Part shown: piece after piece, positions 35,701 to 40,769 of the stretch
Numbering within the stretch: position 1 is the first letter of the stretch
Layout of the letters: each line of letters begins with the position of its first letter
Origin: Uloborus plumipes
Taxonomy: Eukaryota > Arthropoda > Arachnida > Araneae > Uloboridae
Length of the DNA stretch: 64,000 nucleotides
Reading direction: 5' to 3'
Assembly (NCBI GenBank): GCA_038373865.1
Contig: JAXGGA010002936.1
Location: forward strand, 47,831 to 111,830
Made by a program: the position numbers and the translations under genes
The notes under the pieces: model-generated
Told to the model about the DNA's origin: nothing
What the model saw: the letters and a program-made list of their open reading frames with translations, nothing else
Database searches by the model: none

Positions 35701-38452
35701 TATCCATGTTATAATCATTTATATAACATTGCTTTTGCGTTTGATAAGGTTCCAAACTTTAAAAACAAACAAAATTAATCTATCAAAATAAATAAATAAA
35801 TAAATAAATATTTTTTTAAAACAATCTGGAACTTGTCCTTGTTTACACCATGCATAGTGAGTGGAATAAAGTGAGAAACCTTGAAAATTCTAACATCTTG
35901 TTTGTTATACTCAAGTAAATAAAATTCTGATAAAAAATGAATGAAAATTATTAAAAGTTGTCACAAATTTAATGTAAAAAATTTGGTATGAAACACTAGT
36001 TTATAAAAATTAAGTACTTTTAACGAAAATTGCGAAAGAAAGATTAACGTCTGGACGCAAATCAAAACGTTAAAACAGACGGTTTCGGAGGCAATCGCAC
36101 CCTTCGTCAGAGTTTAACCAGAAAATTGTGAGACAGTGTCAAAACCAATCAGGTTTTAGCATTTTCCAAGCAACGATTGACTATAGAGATATTAGAAAAT
36201 GCAAATTCGAACTCATCTAGTGCACTGTAAAAAAAAATCTGCCAAATTTACGGGAAAAAAAACTGTCAGCCCAGTTTTCCTCCGTTTATTTTACAGAAAT
36301 CTTCCGTAATTTTTTTAGCATACTCAGTTTTTTTTACGATACTACTACAAAATACATGTGTACTAAAGTTAATTTCCGAGCATGACTGTTAACGGATAAC
36401 TAAAAACACAAAAATGAAATAGTGATTAGGATGGGATGATATGGACATTTCAAACGATTTAAGACGTTTAATAAATATAGCTCGAAAATTCGTGCACGAG
36501 AAACCAAAATCTAAAGACGCGAGATGAATTTCTAAGATCCGAAGAAAAACAAATCACACGTTGAAGCGATCGCCAACAGTTAATACGCTTGTAATCGGTT
36601 ACAGATTTTAAAAGAAACAGAGAAATACTGCATTTTATTACGAACAGTTTTTTTCTGTAAAAAATGTGGATAATTTCTTCAAAATTAAGTTTTTTTTACA
36701 GTGTAGAGTCGGAGAAATGCAAATGCCTGCAAAAGGCTCATTAGAGACATTATTCAGATTTTGTTGCACACAAAAAATTCTCCGAAAAATTCAGCTCACG
36801 AACAGTGGAAAATTTGCGAAATATCTTACAATGCAACAGAGACCTTGAAATGGGTTCTGCACAGCCCTAGGATTCCATGCAACTGTGGCAGAGGCTTAGC
36901 AAGTAATCACTATTTTACAAATCAAGGTGACCATATTTTAGTAAAATTTTTAAATTTATAAAAGATCGAACATTGAAAGCTGGTTTGCTTGTAAAGTTTA
37001 AAATTAATAATAGTTTATGGATAAAATAAAATTAGTTTAGATACAAAAATACTTAGCAATAATAAACAATTATACAGCACTCCATTTTCTTCTTTGTATC
37101 ATTTGTTAAAATCTAAAGTATACTGTAATTAAAAAGCAATAGCTTTGTGCATAAAATAGATAAAATGAGAAACAACGTTTAAACGCCCAAATAAGGTTAA
37201 ATATTTGCACCCCTTTTAAAACTTTTAATATTTTAATTGTTTTGTGCTTTTAACGTAGTTTCTCATTTTATCTAAATTATACTGTGTTGCTTTTGTTTAT
37301 TATTTCTGAAGTATATTTTTAGAACACAAGCAAAAACAAAAAAAAAAGCATTACCATTTATAATCTTATTAAGGTGTTTGTATTGTGTTTAAATAAAGAT
37401 GAAATATTGATTTTGTAAATTTAAGTAAGATAAAGCTTTAATATTCTTTTTTTTTCTCTTTTGTGCAAGAGATTTCTTTAAGAAAATGGTAGGCTCAAAG
37501 GGTTCCCCAAAGCATAAAAGGTTGAATATACTTATGATACAAGATTGTACACAAACCATAATAAAAAAGCAAAACAATGCGCGAAATAGATCTGTGATGT
37601 TTTTTAAATTATTAAAATAATATTTTAATACAATGTTACCCTTTTTATACCATTCTATGCATTCTTTTATTGTACAGTGTCCTCCTATTCCTATTAGAAA
37701 ACGATTTTTCTCATTTTTTAAAAAAATGAAGTCTTCGAACACTTTTTTTTTTTTTTTGCGATTGTATATGAAATATTGAACCTACAGACTTCTGTTTAGG
37801 CTAAAATGAAAGCTAATTAAATGTTCTGTAATTACATGTCCATTTTTTGTTTGCGGAATAAGAATTTATATCGATACTTGGCCCAAAATATGATCGAAGT
37901 ATTTTTTTTCATTTTTCGCAAAAAATGACCAGTTTTTGAAGTACCATATCTCCTAAACTATTGGTCCCACAGAACGCCACTTGAGCTTAACTTGTTAAAA
38001 ATTTAGTGTTCACATGTATCATCAAAAGTTGTATAGTTTTGGAGTTGTGAAGGAAAGATCGAAAAAAGTCGGGAAAATACGCAGTTTTTCGTGAGTATCG
38101 CAGCGATCACGGGTTTTCGAAAACTGCAAACTCAGATTTACACTAACCTAAGTAACCCAAACAACATATTAAAAATTCAGAACTACATCGAGATTTGCGA
38201 ATAAAAAATAAATAAAACACATTTTTTTAATAACATTTTTACTGTAAAACCACACAGTTTTTTAAAGTGTGCCCCCCCCCCTACTCCAAGAGTGTTATTA
38301 AGGGCATTTAGTAATGTATAAAAAGAAGTCGGGGGAAAGTATCACATGCGGTAATCCTCTTCGGAGCCTAAGAATAACTTAAGAACACACTTACCGGGAT
38401 TAGGAGCAGTCGCTTTGAAAGTGGGGCCCACAGGTGTTCCAGATATAATCAT
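57..38452 (-). CDS. CAP: CAP/SORBS-family adaptor gene, 15 coding exons, 3' end off window
   Basis: This is the spliced coding region of a sorbin-and-SH3-domain adaptor. The exons are at 38395-38452, 31589-31812, 29680-29938, 29497-29547, 28501-28688, 25532-25613, 24839-24892, 23458-23560, 22695-22818, 17934-17969, 16643-16707, 11503-11666, 6527-10429, 4757-4872 and 57-148. All junctions are GT-AG and in phase, giving 1839 residues and ending in phase 2 at the left edge. Recognition rests on DWYKTMYKSLHR (about residue 269), YRVEPRSIAEYEPGRSS (about 357), NIHYRSPIRH (about 1782) and MRKFYEEER (about 1811). These match vertebrate SORBS blocks in the same order. The family usually ends in three SH3 domains that bind vinculin, Cbl and other partners. 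None is in the window, so they are inferred to lie to the left. Known family role: linking integrin adhesions, actin and signalling, including at insect muscle attachments. The large linker exon makes this protein longer than the usual vertebrate forms. Confidence 0.9.
2743..3269. mobile_element. piggyBac-like MITE, TTAA-flanked
   Basis: The element is bounded by TTAA at 2743-2746 and 3266-3269. Its inverted ends read TTAACTCATTTATG and (reverse) TTAACTCATTTATGCCC. The interior matches 19925-20400 on the opposite strand over about 480 bp at high identity. TTAA target duplication with ends starting CCC/CTC is the piggyBac signature. It has no coding capacity. Confidence 0.75.
3456..3866. mobile_element. 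MITE family CACTGTAAAAAATGAA, copy 1
   Basis: It begins CACTGTAAGAAATGAATG and ends in the inverted form. The interior is built of alternating CTGTAAAATTGCTAA and TTTACAGTTTATTACTG blocks, so it can fold on itself repeatedly. Other copies are at 5283, 13071, 40770 and 62771. Confidence 0.75.
4413..4678. mobile_element. Mutator-like MITE with 10-bp target duplication
   Basis: GCCAGCAGTG occurs directly on both sides (4403-4412 and 4679-4688). The ends are AGACCCCTATATAGA...CCGACGCATCAAG and its inverted partner AGAGCCGCTATATAGA...CCGACGCATCAAG, about 45 bp. Duplications of 9-10 bp with long terminal repeats are typical of Mutator-like elements. It is non-coding and ends only 78 bp from exon 14. 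Confidence 0.7.
4757..4872 (-). CDS. CAP: CAP exon 14 (residues 1771-1809)
   Basis: Acceptor TTCTCCAG, donor GCT|GTAAGA, phase 1 in and phase 0 out. It encodes SPHQYQETEVNIHYRSPIRH, then LEKEYIEEEDLRKRQEDA. The V-N-I-H-Y-R-S-P-I-R-H...E-x-D-L-x-x-R-Q-E pattern is the conserved SORBS segment that precedes the coiled, charged stretch before the first SH3 domain. This is strong independent support that the giant exon belongs to this gene. The exon is richer in G+C than its introns. Confidence 0.92.
5283..5482. mobile_element. MITE family CACTGTAAAAAATGAA, copy 2 (complete, 200 bp)
   Basis: The left end CACTACAAAAAATGAACTG is matched in reverse by ACATTCATTTTTTACAGTG on the right. The interior has ATACTGGCAGCCGAGGTTCC and the TTTACAG / CTGTAAA alternation. 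It is the shortest complete copy and defines the family. Confidence 0.8.
6266..6271 (-). terminator. AATAAA polyadenylation-type signal
   Basis: A minus-strand AATAAA lies about 170 nt beyond the stop codon (6438) that terminates unspliced exon 13. If the 6526 donor is skipped, this could end a transcript encoding a form without SH3 domains. AATAAA is common by chance in such AT-rich DNA, so confidence is low. Confidence 0.25.
6527..10429 (-). CDS. CAP: CAP exon 13, giant 3.9-kb linker exon (residues 470-1770)
   Basis: One open frame of about 1300 codons. It enters in phase 1 after TTAATTTCAG and begins EVKTYYSSHIYGREP. Near its start is a basic proline-rich patch, MATPRRAPIPPKR, a likely SH3 or WW ligand. 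Most of the rest is serine/asparagine-rich with no globular domain. Scattered short leucine/phenylalanine motifs (for example KVKYFESISQSNL at about 7650-7700 and GSVQNLRQIFE near 7150-7200) resemble the R-I-x-E-F-E-x-L-I-Q-K-S-x-S block of vertebrate SORBS linkers. The phase-1 donor CCAG|GTTTAA at 6526 fits exon 14 exactly. Without splicing, the frame continues about 29 codons to a stop at 6438, which would give a form lacking SH3 domains. Nothing else in the window has a frame of comparable length. Confidence 0.88.
10517..11070. repeat. Tandem duplication, units of about 110-350 bp
   Basis: A unit GTACGTCATTTTTTGGTTAA...AATGCATCTAATAAT is directly repeated (10518 and 10618). A third, longer copy (about 10850-11070) repeats the following block AACAGG...AGCAAAACKTTTA...ACCTCCTACTT. 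It fills most of the intron between exons 12 and 13. Confidence 0.7.
11085..11234. mobile_element. 150-bp MITE
   Basis: The terminal inverted repeats CACTGTATAAAAATTGTGTG...CCTTACTCC and GGAGTGAGGTTACACAATTTTTTTACAGTG are about 30 bp long. The centre is GC-richer (GGTGGCAGCATAGCGCC). It lies in CAP intron 12, 268 bp from exon 12. Confidence 0.75.
11503..11666 (-). CDS. CAP: CAP exon 12 (residues 415-469)
   Basis: Acceptor ATTTGCAG, donor ACTG|GTATGT, phase 2 in and phase 1 out. It begins LLTDGYESDSTLIRKTGRNP, then has QQKAWYKEIQKGGEIPFIGL and RKSAPEKP. The A-W-Y-K-E-I-Q-K-G-G-E-I-P block echoes the W-Y-K of exon 6 and looks well conserved. The G-Y-E-S-D-S-T-L motif is typical of invertebrate members as I know them (moderate certainty). 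It is followed by the giant linker exon. Confidence 0.9.
13071..13239. mobile_element. MITE family CACTGTAAAAAATGAA, copy 3 (degraded left end)
   Basis: It shares the TTTACAGTAATAAACTGTAA interior and the right end TTTTTTGCAGTG. An A-run of about 25 interrupts the right arm. The left terminal repeat is weak. Confidence 0.65.
14780..15284 (-). pseudogene. Decayed pogo/Tigger-like transposase, DNA-binding end only
   Basis: On the minus strand, MPRTYVKKKPPPQYTREDLL continues into RAVNDITNGNMTNRKAG...YVIPLGVLHNRI. That is the Psq-type helix-turn-helix at the N-terminus of pogo-like transposases (pattern: MPRxY...Y..E.L..A...I..G..S.R.A...Y.IP..TL..R). After frame breaks, 14830-14960 reads RKELKSLTQDFASANGLHIR and FKDGKPADDW, the end of the CENP-B-type second helix-turn-helix and the start of the catalytic domain. 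The DDE catalytic part is missing. It is flanked by repeated AATTACCCC-type sequence (14640-14680, 15360-15380, 15715-15745), probably the element's ends. No function is expected. Confidence 0.75.
16643..16707 (-). CDS. CAP: CAP exon 11 (residues 394-414)
   Basis: Acceptor TTTTTGTTGCAG, phase 0 in. It encodes HEYLGSSSPKPQQGLGRRWPN plus two bases. Two overlapping donors exist (AAC|GTGTAA and AACGT|GTAAGT). I chose the second because exon 12 needs a phase-2 partner and the GTAAGT is a better site. The P-K-P-Q-Q-G-L-G-R-R-W run is basic and proline-containing, possibly a short linear binding motif. Confidence 0.87.
17290..17645 (-). pseudogene. Decayed Tc1/mariner-type transposase fragment
   Basis: The minus strand, read with frame breaks and stops, gives HHKDQTPGIMVWDVIIYG, then VPFIQGIPVAVVQ-stop-DSARPHVARNV, then FLSSQHMQLLPW. 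This is the catalytic core of Tc1-like transposases, whose pattern is P-G-x-M-V-W-G...Q-Q-D-N-A-R-P-H-x-A...W-P-x-x-S-P-D. The second catalytic aspartate (D of DSARPH) survives, but a stop precedes it and the flanking parts are lost. It is a fossil inside the intron next to the microexon. The ends are approximate. Confidence 0.8.
17934..17969 (-). CDS. CAP: CAP exon 10, 36-nt microexon (residues 382-393)
   Basis: A 12-codon open stretch, FWSDFWDSMDDL, lies between a CTTTCAG acceptor and a CTG|GTATGA donor. It enters and leaves in phase 0, exactly the phase of the junction between exons 9 and 11. Two tryptophans and an acidic tail in so short a run are unlikely by chance. It is probably an optional, tissue-specific cassette, as many in-frame microexons of adaptor genes are; that part is inference. 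A chance match to splice signals is the alternative. Confidence 0.72.
19114..20408. mobile_element. piggyBac-like MITE carrying a nested insertion
   Basis: TTAA at 19114-19117 and at 20405-20408 bounds inverted ends TTAACCCATTTATGCC and TTAACCCGTTTATGCC. The copy matches 2743-3269 in reverse orientation except for about 770 bp of unrelated sequence inserted near its left end. The shared flank and intact ends date the nested insertion after this element. Confidence 0.75.
19152..19919. mobile_element. Insertion nested in the piggyBac-like MITE
   Basis: It is flanked by ATTTTT on both sides (19146-19151 and 19920-19925), probably the target duplication. It opens with a palindrome, ACTTCCTTTTACGAAGTAAA and onward, and ends near CGTAAAAGGAAGT. 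The middle contains a GTGCGTATGTG stretch followed by paired CTTGGCGATATTTCGCCAAG-type hairpins (19570-19720), a motif shared with 22320-22400. I do not recognise the superfamily. Confidence 0.55.
20714..20770. repeat. (TAA)n then (TAAA)n microsatellite
   Basis: About nine AAT units followed by about five AAAT units in CAP intron 9. A simple-sequence repeat with no other feature. Confidence 0.9.
21180..22230. repeat. 145-bp tandem array, about seven copies
   Basis: Each unit contains the near-palindrome GGTTCAATGTTGAAC (21212, 21356, 21506, 21652, 21792, 21937, 22084; spacing 140-150 bp), then AAATTGTTCAAATCG, GAAGTATCCTTG, an A-run before GTTTGTTCAAATCGG and TCAAAAGTTATTAGG. The array ends in a run of G and ACAGACCGATCGACCGACG. 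Short open frames in it are by-products of the repeat. Confidence 0.85.
22318..22400. repeat. CTTGGCGATATTTTTT short tandem repeat
   Basis: Four copies of CTTGGCGATATTTTTT separated by GGA or AA. The core is the same as in the nested insertion at 19570-19720, which suggests the 145-bp array and that insertion belong to the same repeat family. Confidence 0.7.
22695..22818 (-). CDS. CAP: CAP exon 9, end of SoHo region (residues 340-381)
   Basis: Acceptor TTAACAG, donor CAGAAG|GTAAGT, phase 2 in and phase 0 out. It contains YRVEPRSIAEYEPGRSSLAE at about residues 357-376. This matches the highly conserved vertebrate SORBS segment with E-P-x-S-I-x-x-Y-E-P-G-K-S-S. With exon 6 it brackets the sorbin-homology domain, so the domain is split over four exons and about 3 kb. 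It ends in phase 0, matching both the microexon and exon 11, so both splice forms keep the frame. Confidence 0.95.
23458..23560 (-). CDS. CAP: CAP exon 8 (residues 306-339)
   Basis: Acceptor TTTATTTTAG, donor AAAAC|GTAAGT, phase 1 in and phase 2 out. It encodes a basic, serine-rich stretch: EKLQSKYLSTEHRRKPEKS, then VSYSTEAPVSPNRMK. It links the WYK part of the SoHo region to the EPRSI part and resembles the variable linker seen there in other members. The several S/T-P and R-R-K-P patterns could be phosphorylation sites, which is inference only. Confidence 0.87.
23702..23845. mobile_element. Harbinger-like MITE, 144 bp
   Basis: Perfect 16-bp inverted ends GGGCCCTGCTCCACAT / ATGTGGAGCAGGGCCC allow at most one mismatch and are flanked by TAA on both sides (23699-23701, 23846-23848). 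A 3-bp TWA duplication is the PIF/Harbinger signature. Confidence 0.78.
24224..24784. mobile_element. pogo/Tigger-like MITE, 561 bp
   Basis: The ends CAGTGTACTCTAATTTATAC...CGCC and, reversed, CAGTGAACTCTCACTTATGC...CGCC are bounded by TA (24222-24223 and 24785-24786). The motif TTATACGCC / TTATGCGTC is repeated inside the arms. It sits about 50 bp downstream of exon 7 in transcription order. A short minus frame inside (24361-24549) is not recognisably a transposase. Confidence 0.75.
24839..24892 (-). CDS. CAP: CAP exon 7, 54 nt (residues 288-305)
   Basis: Acceptor TTTTTTAG after a pyrimidine run, donor AAAG|GTAAGG, phase 1 in and out. It encodes NQTVHVGGYMSEPEFERK. The length is a multiple of three, so it could be a cassette exon inside the SoHo region. 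It lies only about 55 bp from a pogo-like MITE (24224-24784) sitting in the following intron. Confidence 0.88.
25532..25613 (-). CDS. CAP: CAP exon 6, start of SoHo region (residues 261-287)
   Basis: Acceptor GTTTAG, donor ACAA|GTAAGT, phase 0 in and phase 1 out. The peptide GVKEEYASDWYKTMYKSLHR followed by NRFPGDT contains D-W-Y-K-T-M-Y-K-x-L-H, the hallmark of the sorbin-homology domain (vertebrate versions read D-W-Y-K-T-M-F-K-x-I-H). In family members this region binds flotillin and helps place the protein at membrane rafts; that is family knowledge, not shown here. This exon is the strongest single anchor for the gene's identity. Confidence 0.95.
25614..28500 (-). other. CAP intron 5
   Basis: Mostly plain AT-rich sequence. 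The only identified element is a full SINE with its target duplication at 28121-28432. A GC-richer patch at 27820-27960 is open on neither strand for long and I could not identify it. Confidence 0.6.
28136..28417 (+). mobile_element. tRNA-derived SINE, family A, copy 1
   Basis: The head GGCCGTGGTGGTCCGATCGG with AAGGCGTCGGACTCGTGACC and box B GGGTTCGATCCTAGCC is tRNA-like (polymerase III boxes A and B). The body continues through GATCAAAGATCCACCG and TCCTCCAAGTGAAACCATAC. A perfect 15-bp target duplication AGTATTTAGGAGGCG flanks it (28121-28135, 28418-28432), proving retroposition. Confidence 0.88.
28501..28688 (-). CDS. CAP: CAP exon 5 (residues 198-260)
   Basis: Acceptor TTTCCAG, donor ACG|GTAATA, entering in phase 1 and ending in phase 0. 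It reads TPIPKNAVLIDQKVTVEGDK, then a threonine/valine-rich stretch, then PPKYDGIGPTEYGIPVGLRT. The last segment (about residues 245-260) is the glycine-rich DGIGP...G-I-P-V-G-L-R block that I associate with the segment just before the SoHo region in this family. It directly precedes the WYK exon. Confidence 0.9.
29497..29547 (-). CDS. CAP: CAP exon 4, 51 nt (residues 181-197)
   Basis: This small exon has a CTGTTAG acceptor and an ACCA|GTAAGT donor, phase 1 in and phase 1 out. It encodes EGQLPKGAIYIDEKPDT when the split first codon is included. Because its length is a multiple of three and both phases are 1, it could be skipped without a frameshift. The G-x-L-P-K-G-A-I-Y-I run joins the KAR of exon 3 to make one continuous motif. 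Confidence 0.88.
29680..29938 (-). CDS. CAP: CAP exon 3 (residues 95-180)
   Basis: The exon has a CTTACAG acceptor and a GAG|GTAAG donor, entering in phase 0 and leaving in phase 1. It begins NASALKTEPEVKEVKEERT, passes through a glutamine/asparagine/serine-rich stretch, and ends with KVGWSSHLPQYQNPTITLLQ and KAR. The first half is charged and probably disordered. The second half, with the W-S-x-H-L-P-Q-Y and LLQKAR pattern, reads like a conserved short motif and continues into exon 4. Only 132 bp of intron separate it from exon 4, the shortest intron in the gene. Confidence 0.88.
30115..30710. mobile_element. Long-armed foldback MITE, 596 bp
   Basis: Arms of about 220 bp (30115-30330 and 30490-30710) are inverted copies at high identity, starting GGGGTATTTCACGGTATTTG. 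A TA lies on each side. The single-stranded form would fold into one long hairpin. It lies in the intron between exons 2 and 3. Confidence 0.75.
30934..30989. repeat. Short direct duplication
   Basis: GGTGTTACACGATGTGGTAA followed by GTTTCTGGAAA occurs twice in tandem (about 30 bp each), an exact recent duplication. Confidence 0.85.
31284..31450 (-). mobile_element. tRNA-like SINE fragment, other family
   Basis: On the minus strand, TCAGCTTCGCTACAATCGCC is followed by GAAGGTCGTGGGTTCTATTC and CCATCGGAGTCC. The GGTTCTATTCC is a B box. The rest (TCTCGAGGCTATGAGAATAC, CGTGAAAACCGCGCCTGGCA) is not similar to families A or B. Confidence 0.5.
31589..31812 (-). CDS. CAP: CAP exon 2 (residues 20-94)
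   Basis: The acceptor TTTGCAG precedes the exon and the donor CAG|GTATTC ends it in phase 0. The peptide runs from VWSPGKKRANLRLN through an acidic serine/threonine stretch to PVWKPFGAPYDGPQFRPVKL and RTFTPATQ. The repeated VW-x-P / PVWKP motif is the most structured part; the rest looks disordered. The first codon is split (G from exon 1, TT here). Any upstream exon ending in phase 1 can therefore join, and this appears to be the shared entry exon for alternative 5' ends. Confidence 0.88.
32772..33128 (+). mobile_element. tRNA-derived SINE, family A, copy 2, with an extra tRNA-like head
   Basis: AACCTTTCAAACA flanks the unit on both sides (32759-32771, 33129-33141). Inside, a first tRNA-like box B (GTGGGTTCGAATCCCAC, perfect T-arm stem, 32806-32822) precedes a complete family A SINE starting GGGCCGTGGTGGCCCGATCG at about 32838. 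This looks like one dimeric retroposon or a SINE read through from a tRNA-like head. Confidence 0.75.
33142..33262 (-). mobile_element. SINE family B fragment
   Basis: On the minus strand it reads CCGGCCACCTTGTCTACTGT, then CTAGTGGTCAGAGCAGTCTG, then TTGGGCATGGATGTGCTTTC and TCCTGTCCTTGTCCTTTCTT. The same order occurs at 53330-53460. The A-box-like GTCTAGTGGTCAGAG and B-box-like GTGGTCCCGACTTGGG suggest a tRNA origin. Confidence 0.7.
34915..35188. mobile_element. MITE with AAGGRCGGATYCA ends and 10-bp duplication
   Basis: The inverted ends AAGGACGGATCCAG and AAGGGCGGATTCAAGG enclose G-run-rich sequence. The direct repeat GTACAGTGGC flanks it (34905-34914 and 35189-35198). The right copy is also the left end of the pogo-like MITE at 35192, so this element appears to have inserted into that end. 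A related copy is at 42126-42379. Confidence 0.65.
35192..35352. mobile_element. pogo/Tigger-like MITE, 161 bp
   Basis: The ends CAGTGGCCACCGCTTATATG and CAGTGGACACGGCTTAATTG (reverse) are flanked by TA. CAGT ends with TA duplication fit pogo/Tigger elements. No coding capacity. Confidence 0.7.
36223..36703. mobile_element. MITE with CACTGTAAAAAAAAA ends
   Basis: The terminal inverted repeats CACTGTAAAAAAAAA and TTTTTTTTACAGTG enclose about 480 bp of otherwise unremarkable sequence. The left arm has a GGGAAAAAAAACTGTCAGCC segment. It is probably related to, but not the same as, the CACTGTAAAAAATGAA family. Confidence 0.5.
38395..38452 (-). CDS. CAP: CAP exon 1 (start codon, residues 1-19)
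   Basis: The ATG lies at 38452-38450 and reads MIISGTPVGPTFKATAPNP, followed by one extra base before a strong GTAAG donor. The start was chosen because the frame opens there, the exon ends in phase 1, and exon 2 needs phase 1. The short N-terminus has no signal peptide or membrane segment, as expected for a cytoplasmic adaptor. The next intron, about 6.6 kb, is the largest in the gene and is full of repeats. Other candidate 5' exons upstream join exon 2 in the same phase, so this may be only one of several starts. Confidence 0.82.
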
Positions 38453-39939
38453 TTTTCACTTTATGTATATCCAAATTATAGGCAAAAATAAACTGCGAAA
38501 AAACACTTCAGTGCAGAAAATTCCTTTTTTGAGTGTTTCTTCTTGTTTTCCTGGCGTTTTAAATTATTGAAATTTTGTTTCGTTCAGCAAGTGCATTTGT
38601 CATGTAAACAATACGAAACATTCCAAATGAAGCAAGATTTCATATTCTTGTAATTTAAAGGGTTATTATTATTATTATTATTTTGGAGTTCACTATTTAA
38701 ATGTGTGTTGAATTTTCAATTATTTTAATGATATGTTTATGAATTATAACTTTTGCCCAAGTAAACGTCTTCTTTATATCATTGGTTTAACTATTATGTT
38801 TCCTAGATTTCATGACTTCGAATGCGAGATTCTAAGCTGGAAATTCAGCAAGAAAATGTAAAGCTCCAAAATTTCTTTCCAAATATTGAGATAAATTATT
38901 TCACTTCTCTTCACTTTAAAGTTTTCCTTAATTTTTATCATTTGTTTCCAATCATTCAGATTTTTTTCCTCTTCTTTTAAAAATTGTAGATAGATTTCAA
39001 CACCCAAGTTTTTTTTTCCAATACGAATTTAAAATGAAATTTAAATTTGATCATTCCTTTCTTTTGGACTACTATCAGCATGTATTATTCTTGGCCTTGA
39101 AAACTAGTTCAATGTCCGCTAGGCAAAGCTATTTAATTTTTTAATCCAAATGAGATGATAAATACAGAATTTCTTTTGGCAACACCAAAATGAACACTTC
39201 AGACGAACATTTGCAAAAGTAATTACTAAAATTGACTGCTATCGATATTTAACCCACAGAACAAAAACTGAAATTACGAGACGGCAATCTCAAAGGGACA
39301 AAACAAATAAATCCGAAAGAGCCTCCGTCTAATCATTGCAACTAAAACAAAGTTCGAAGTTAGGGTGTGCCCGGAGAGTCCTCTGGAGATAAGCCGAGGA
39401 TTGCCACACATTTGGCATCAGTTCGCAGTTGGCGATTAAAGAATTAGAGCGACTCTCGAGTTCTTAACCGGCATTTATGAGTGTGTGTTGAATGGAGGGG
39501 CTTAGAGGAAGAAAATTCATTCATCAGAAATGAAGGCATTTTTATAAAAGTTCTTATGGAAAAGGGAAAGAGGAGATCTAATGTGAATTGAATTGATTTT
39601 TAGGGACAATGCTTAAAACTTTTTCTTGACTTAAACTTTTGGATTTCTTTTTTTAAAAACATGAATTGCGATTCCTTAAAATAAGAAATATATATTTATT
39701 TATGCAGAGGCAGAGTGAAAAATTCTTGGGGGGGGGGGGGGGGACTGGACCAAAACGTCAATAGGAGCTGTAAGGATTTGATTCCGATTTTCTTAAACAG
39801 TGATATTTTAGTATATATTTTTACCACACACAAAGCGTTAACAAGAACTGCGTGTACTTTTATCGATCATATGCTGTTATTTACTTCAAAGTTCAGAACC
39901 TCAGAGCCAGACTAAACTAAAAAGCAACTTAACTTGACA

Positions 39940-40085
39940 CTCAACGTCACAACTGGAGAAGCCAATAACAGCTCACAAGCAATCAGCGATCTCCTCTAAT
40001 TCGCCAAGTAGGCTGTGACGTTTTATCTAGCTCGTTTTTCATAGGCTAACGTCACGCAAACGTCACGCTGACGTCACGATGTTTT
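39940..40085. promoter_or_regulatory. CRE-like cluster and CCAAT box upstream of exon 1
   Basis: About 1.5 kb upstream of the exon 1 start codon lies a GC-richer patch with GCCAAT near 39960 and, at 40047-40080, three ACGTCAC repeats ending in a full palindromic TGACGTCA. These are the textbook binding forms for CREB/ATF-type factors. A second GC-richer patch sits at 39340-39480 and could hold the transcription start. No TATA box is evident. Regulation by these sites is inference. Confidence 0.35.
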
Positions 40086-40145
40086 TGTCAAGAAAGATTG
40101 CAGTTGAGTACAGCGCAAATTCGAAAATATCGATTTTCACTTTAT

Positions 40146-40345
40146 CACTGCATTGTATGTAGAATCTCACTCCACATCGACCCATGAGAACGTTATTCTT
40201 TTACAGAAATTCCTTCCCGAGTATTTAGCAGCGTTAAAACAGAGCGAGTCCCATCCTTTGCACGCATCAGACAAACGTTTTTGCGCTCTCCTGAAAAATA
40301 ATAAGAAGGTGACTTACGTTAGTCTGGTTTTGAGGTACCCGAGTT
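40146..40345 (+). repeat. Dispersed repeat, copy 1 of 2
   Basis: The sequence GTAGAATCTCACTCCACATC, GAGAACGTTA, TATTTAGCAGCGTTAAAACA and CGCTCTCCTGAAAAATAA recurs in the same order at 47903-48108 with about 20% difference and small indels. The reading frame is open here but broken in copy 2, so it is probably a non-coding repeat. Confidence 0.65.
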
Positions 40346-40769
40346 AACGCATGTATAATAAATATTATTATTCACATAAACAGTTTCATCGCAACCGAGT
40401 GTTTTGTTGAATAAAAACCAATAAAACTTTAATCAAATACTTCATTGGCACTTATCACATTTAATCAATAAATATTTCCGAACATTTATATCATCGATAA
40501 CTTGACATTCCCGATAAAGAATCTTTTGTAAATGTGTCAAATGGTGCTCAAAAATGAAATCAACCTTTTATCTTTTTAATCATGCATATCATTTATCTTC
40601 ACAAAACTAAGATTGAATATCGAAATAATGTCAAAATAGCTATCGTATAAAAGAAGATGGAGACGAAGCTTAGATGCACGAAAGCAAATTTTAGCGCAAA
40701 ATAAAATATCCAGGGAAATTTATTATTGAGTGAAATTTTTCCCCAAAAAAAAAAAAAAAAACGTTCGTA

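Larger units (their letters stand above)
31813..38394 (-). other. CAP intron 1, 6.6 kb
   Basis: It holds a composite SINE (32759-33141), an opposite-strand SINE (33142-33262), two adjoining MITEs (34915-35352) and a MITE with CACTGTAAAAA ends (36223-36703). A 20-bp inverted repeat AAAATGAGAAAC.../...GTTTCTCATTTT lies at 37162-37272. 33300-34850 and 37300-38390 otherwise show no features. Confidence 0.6.
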
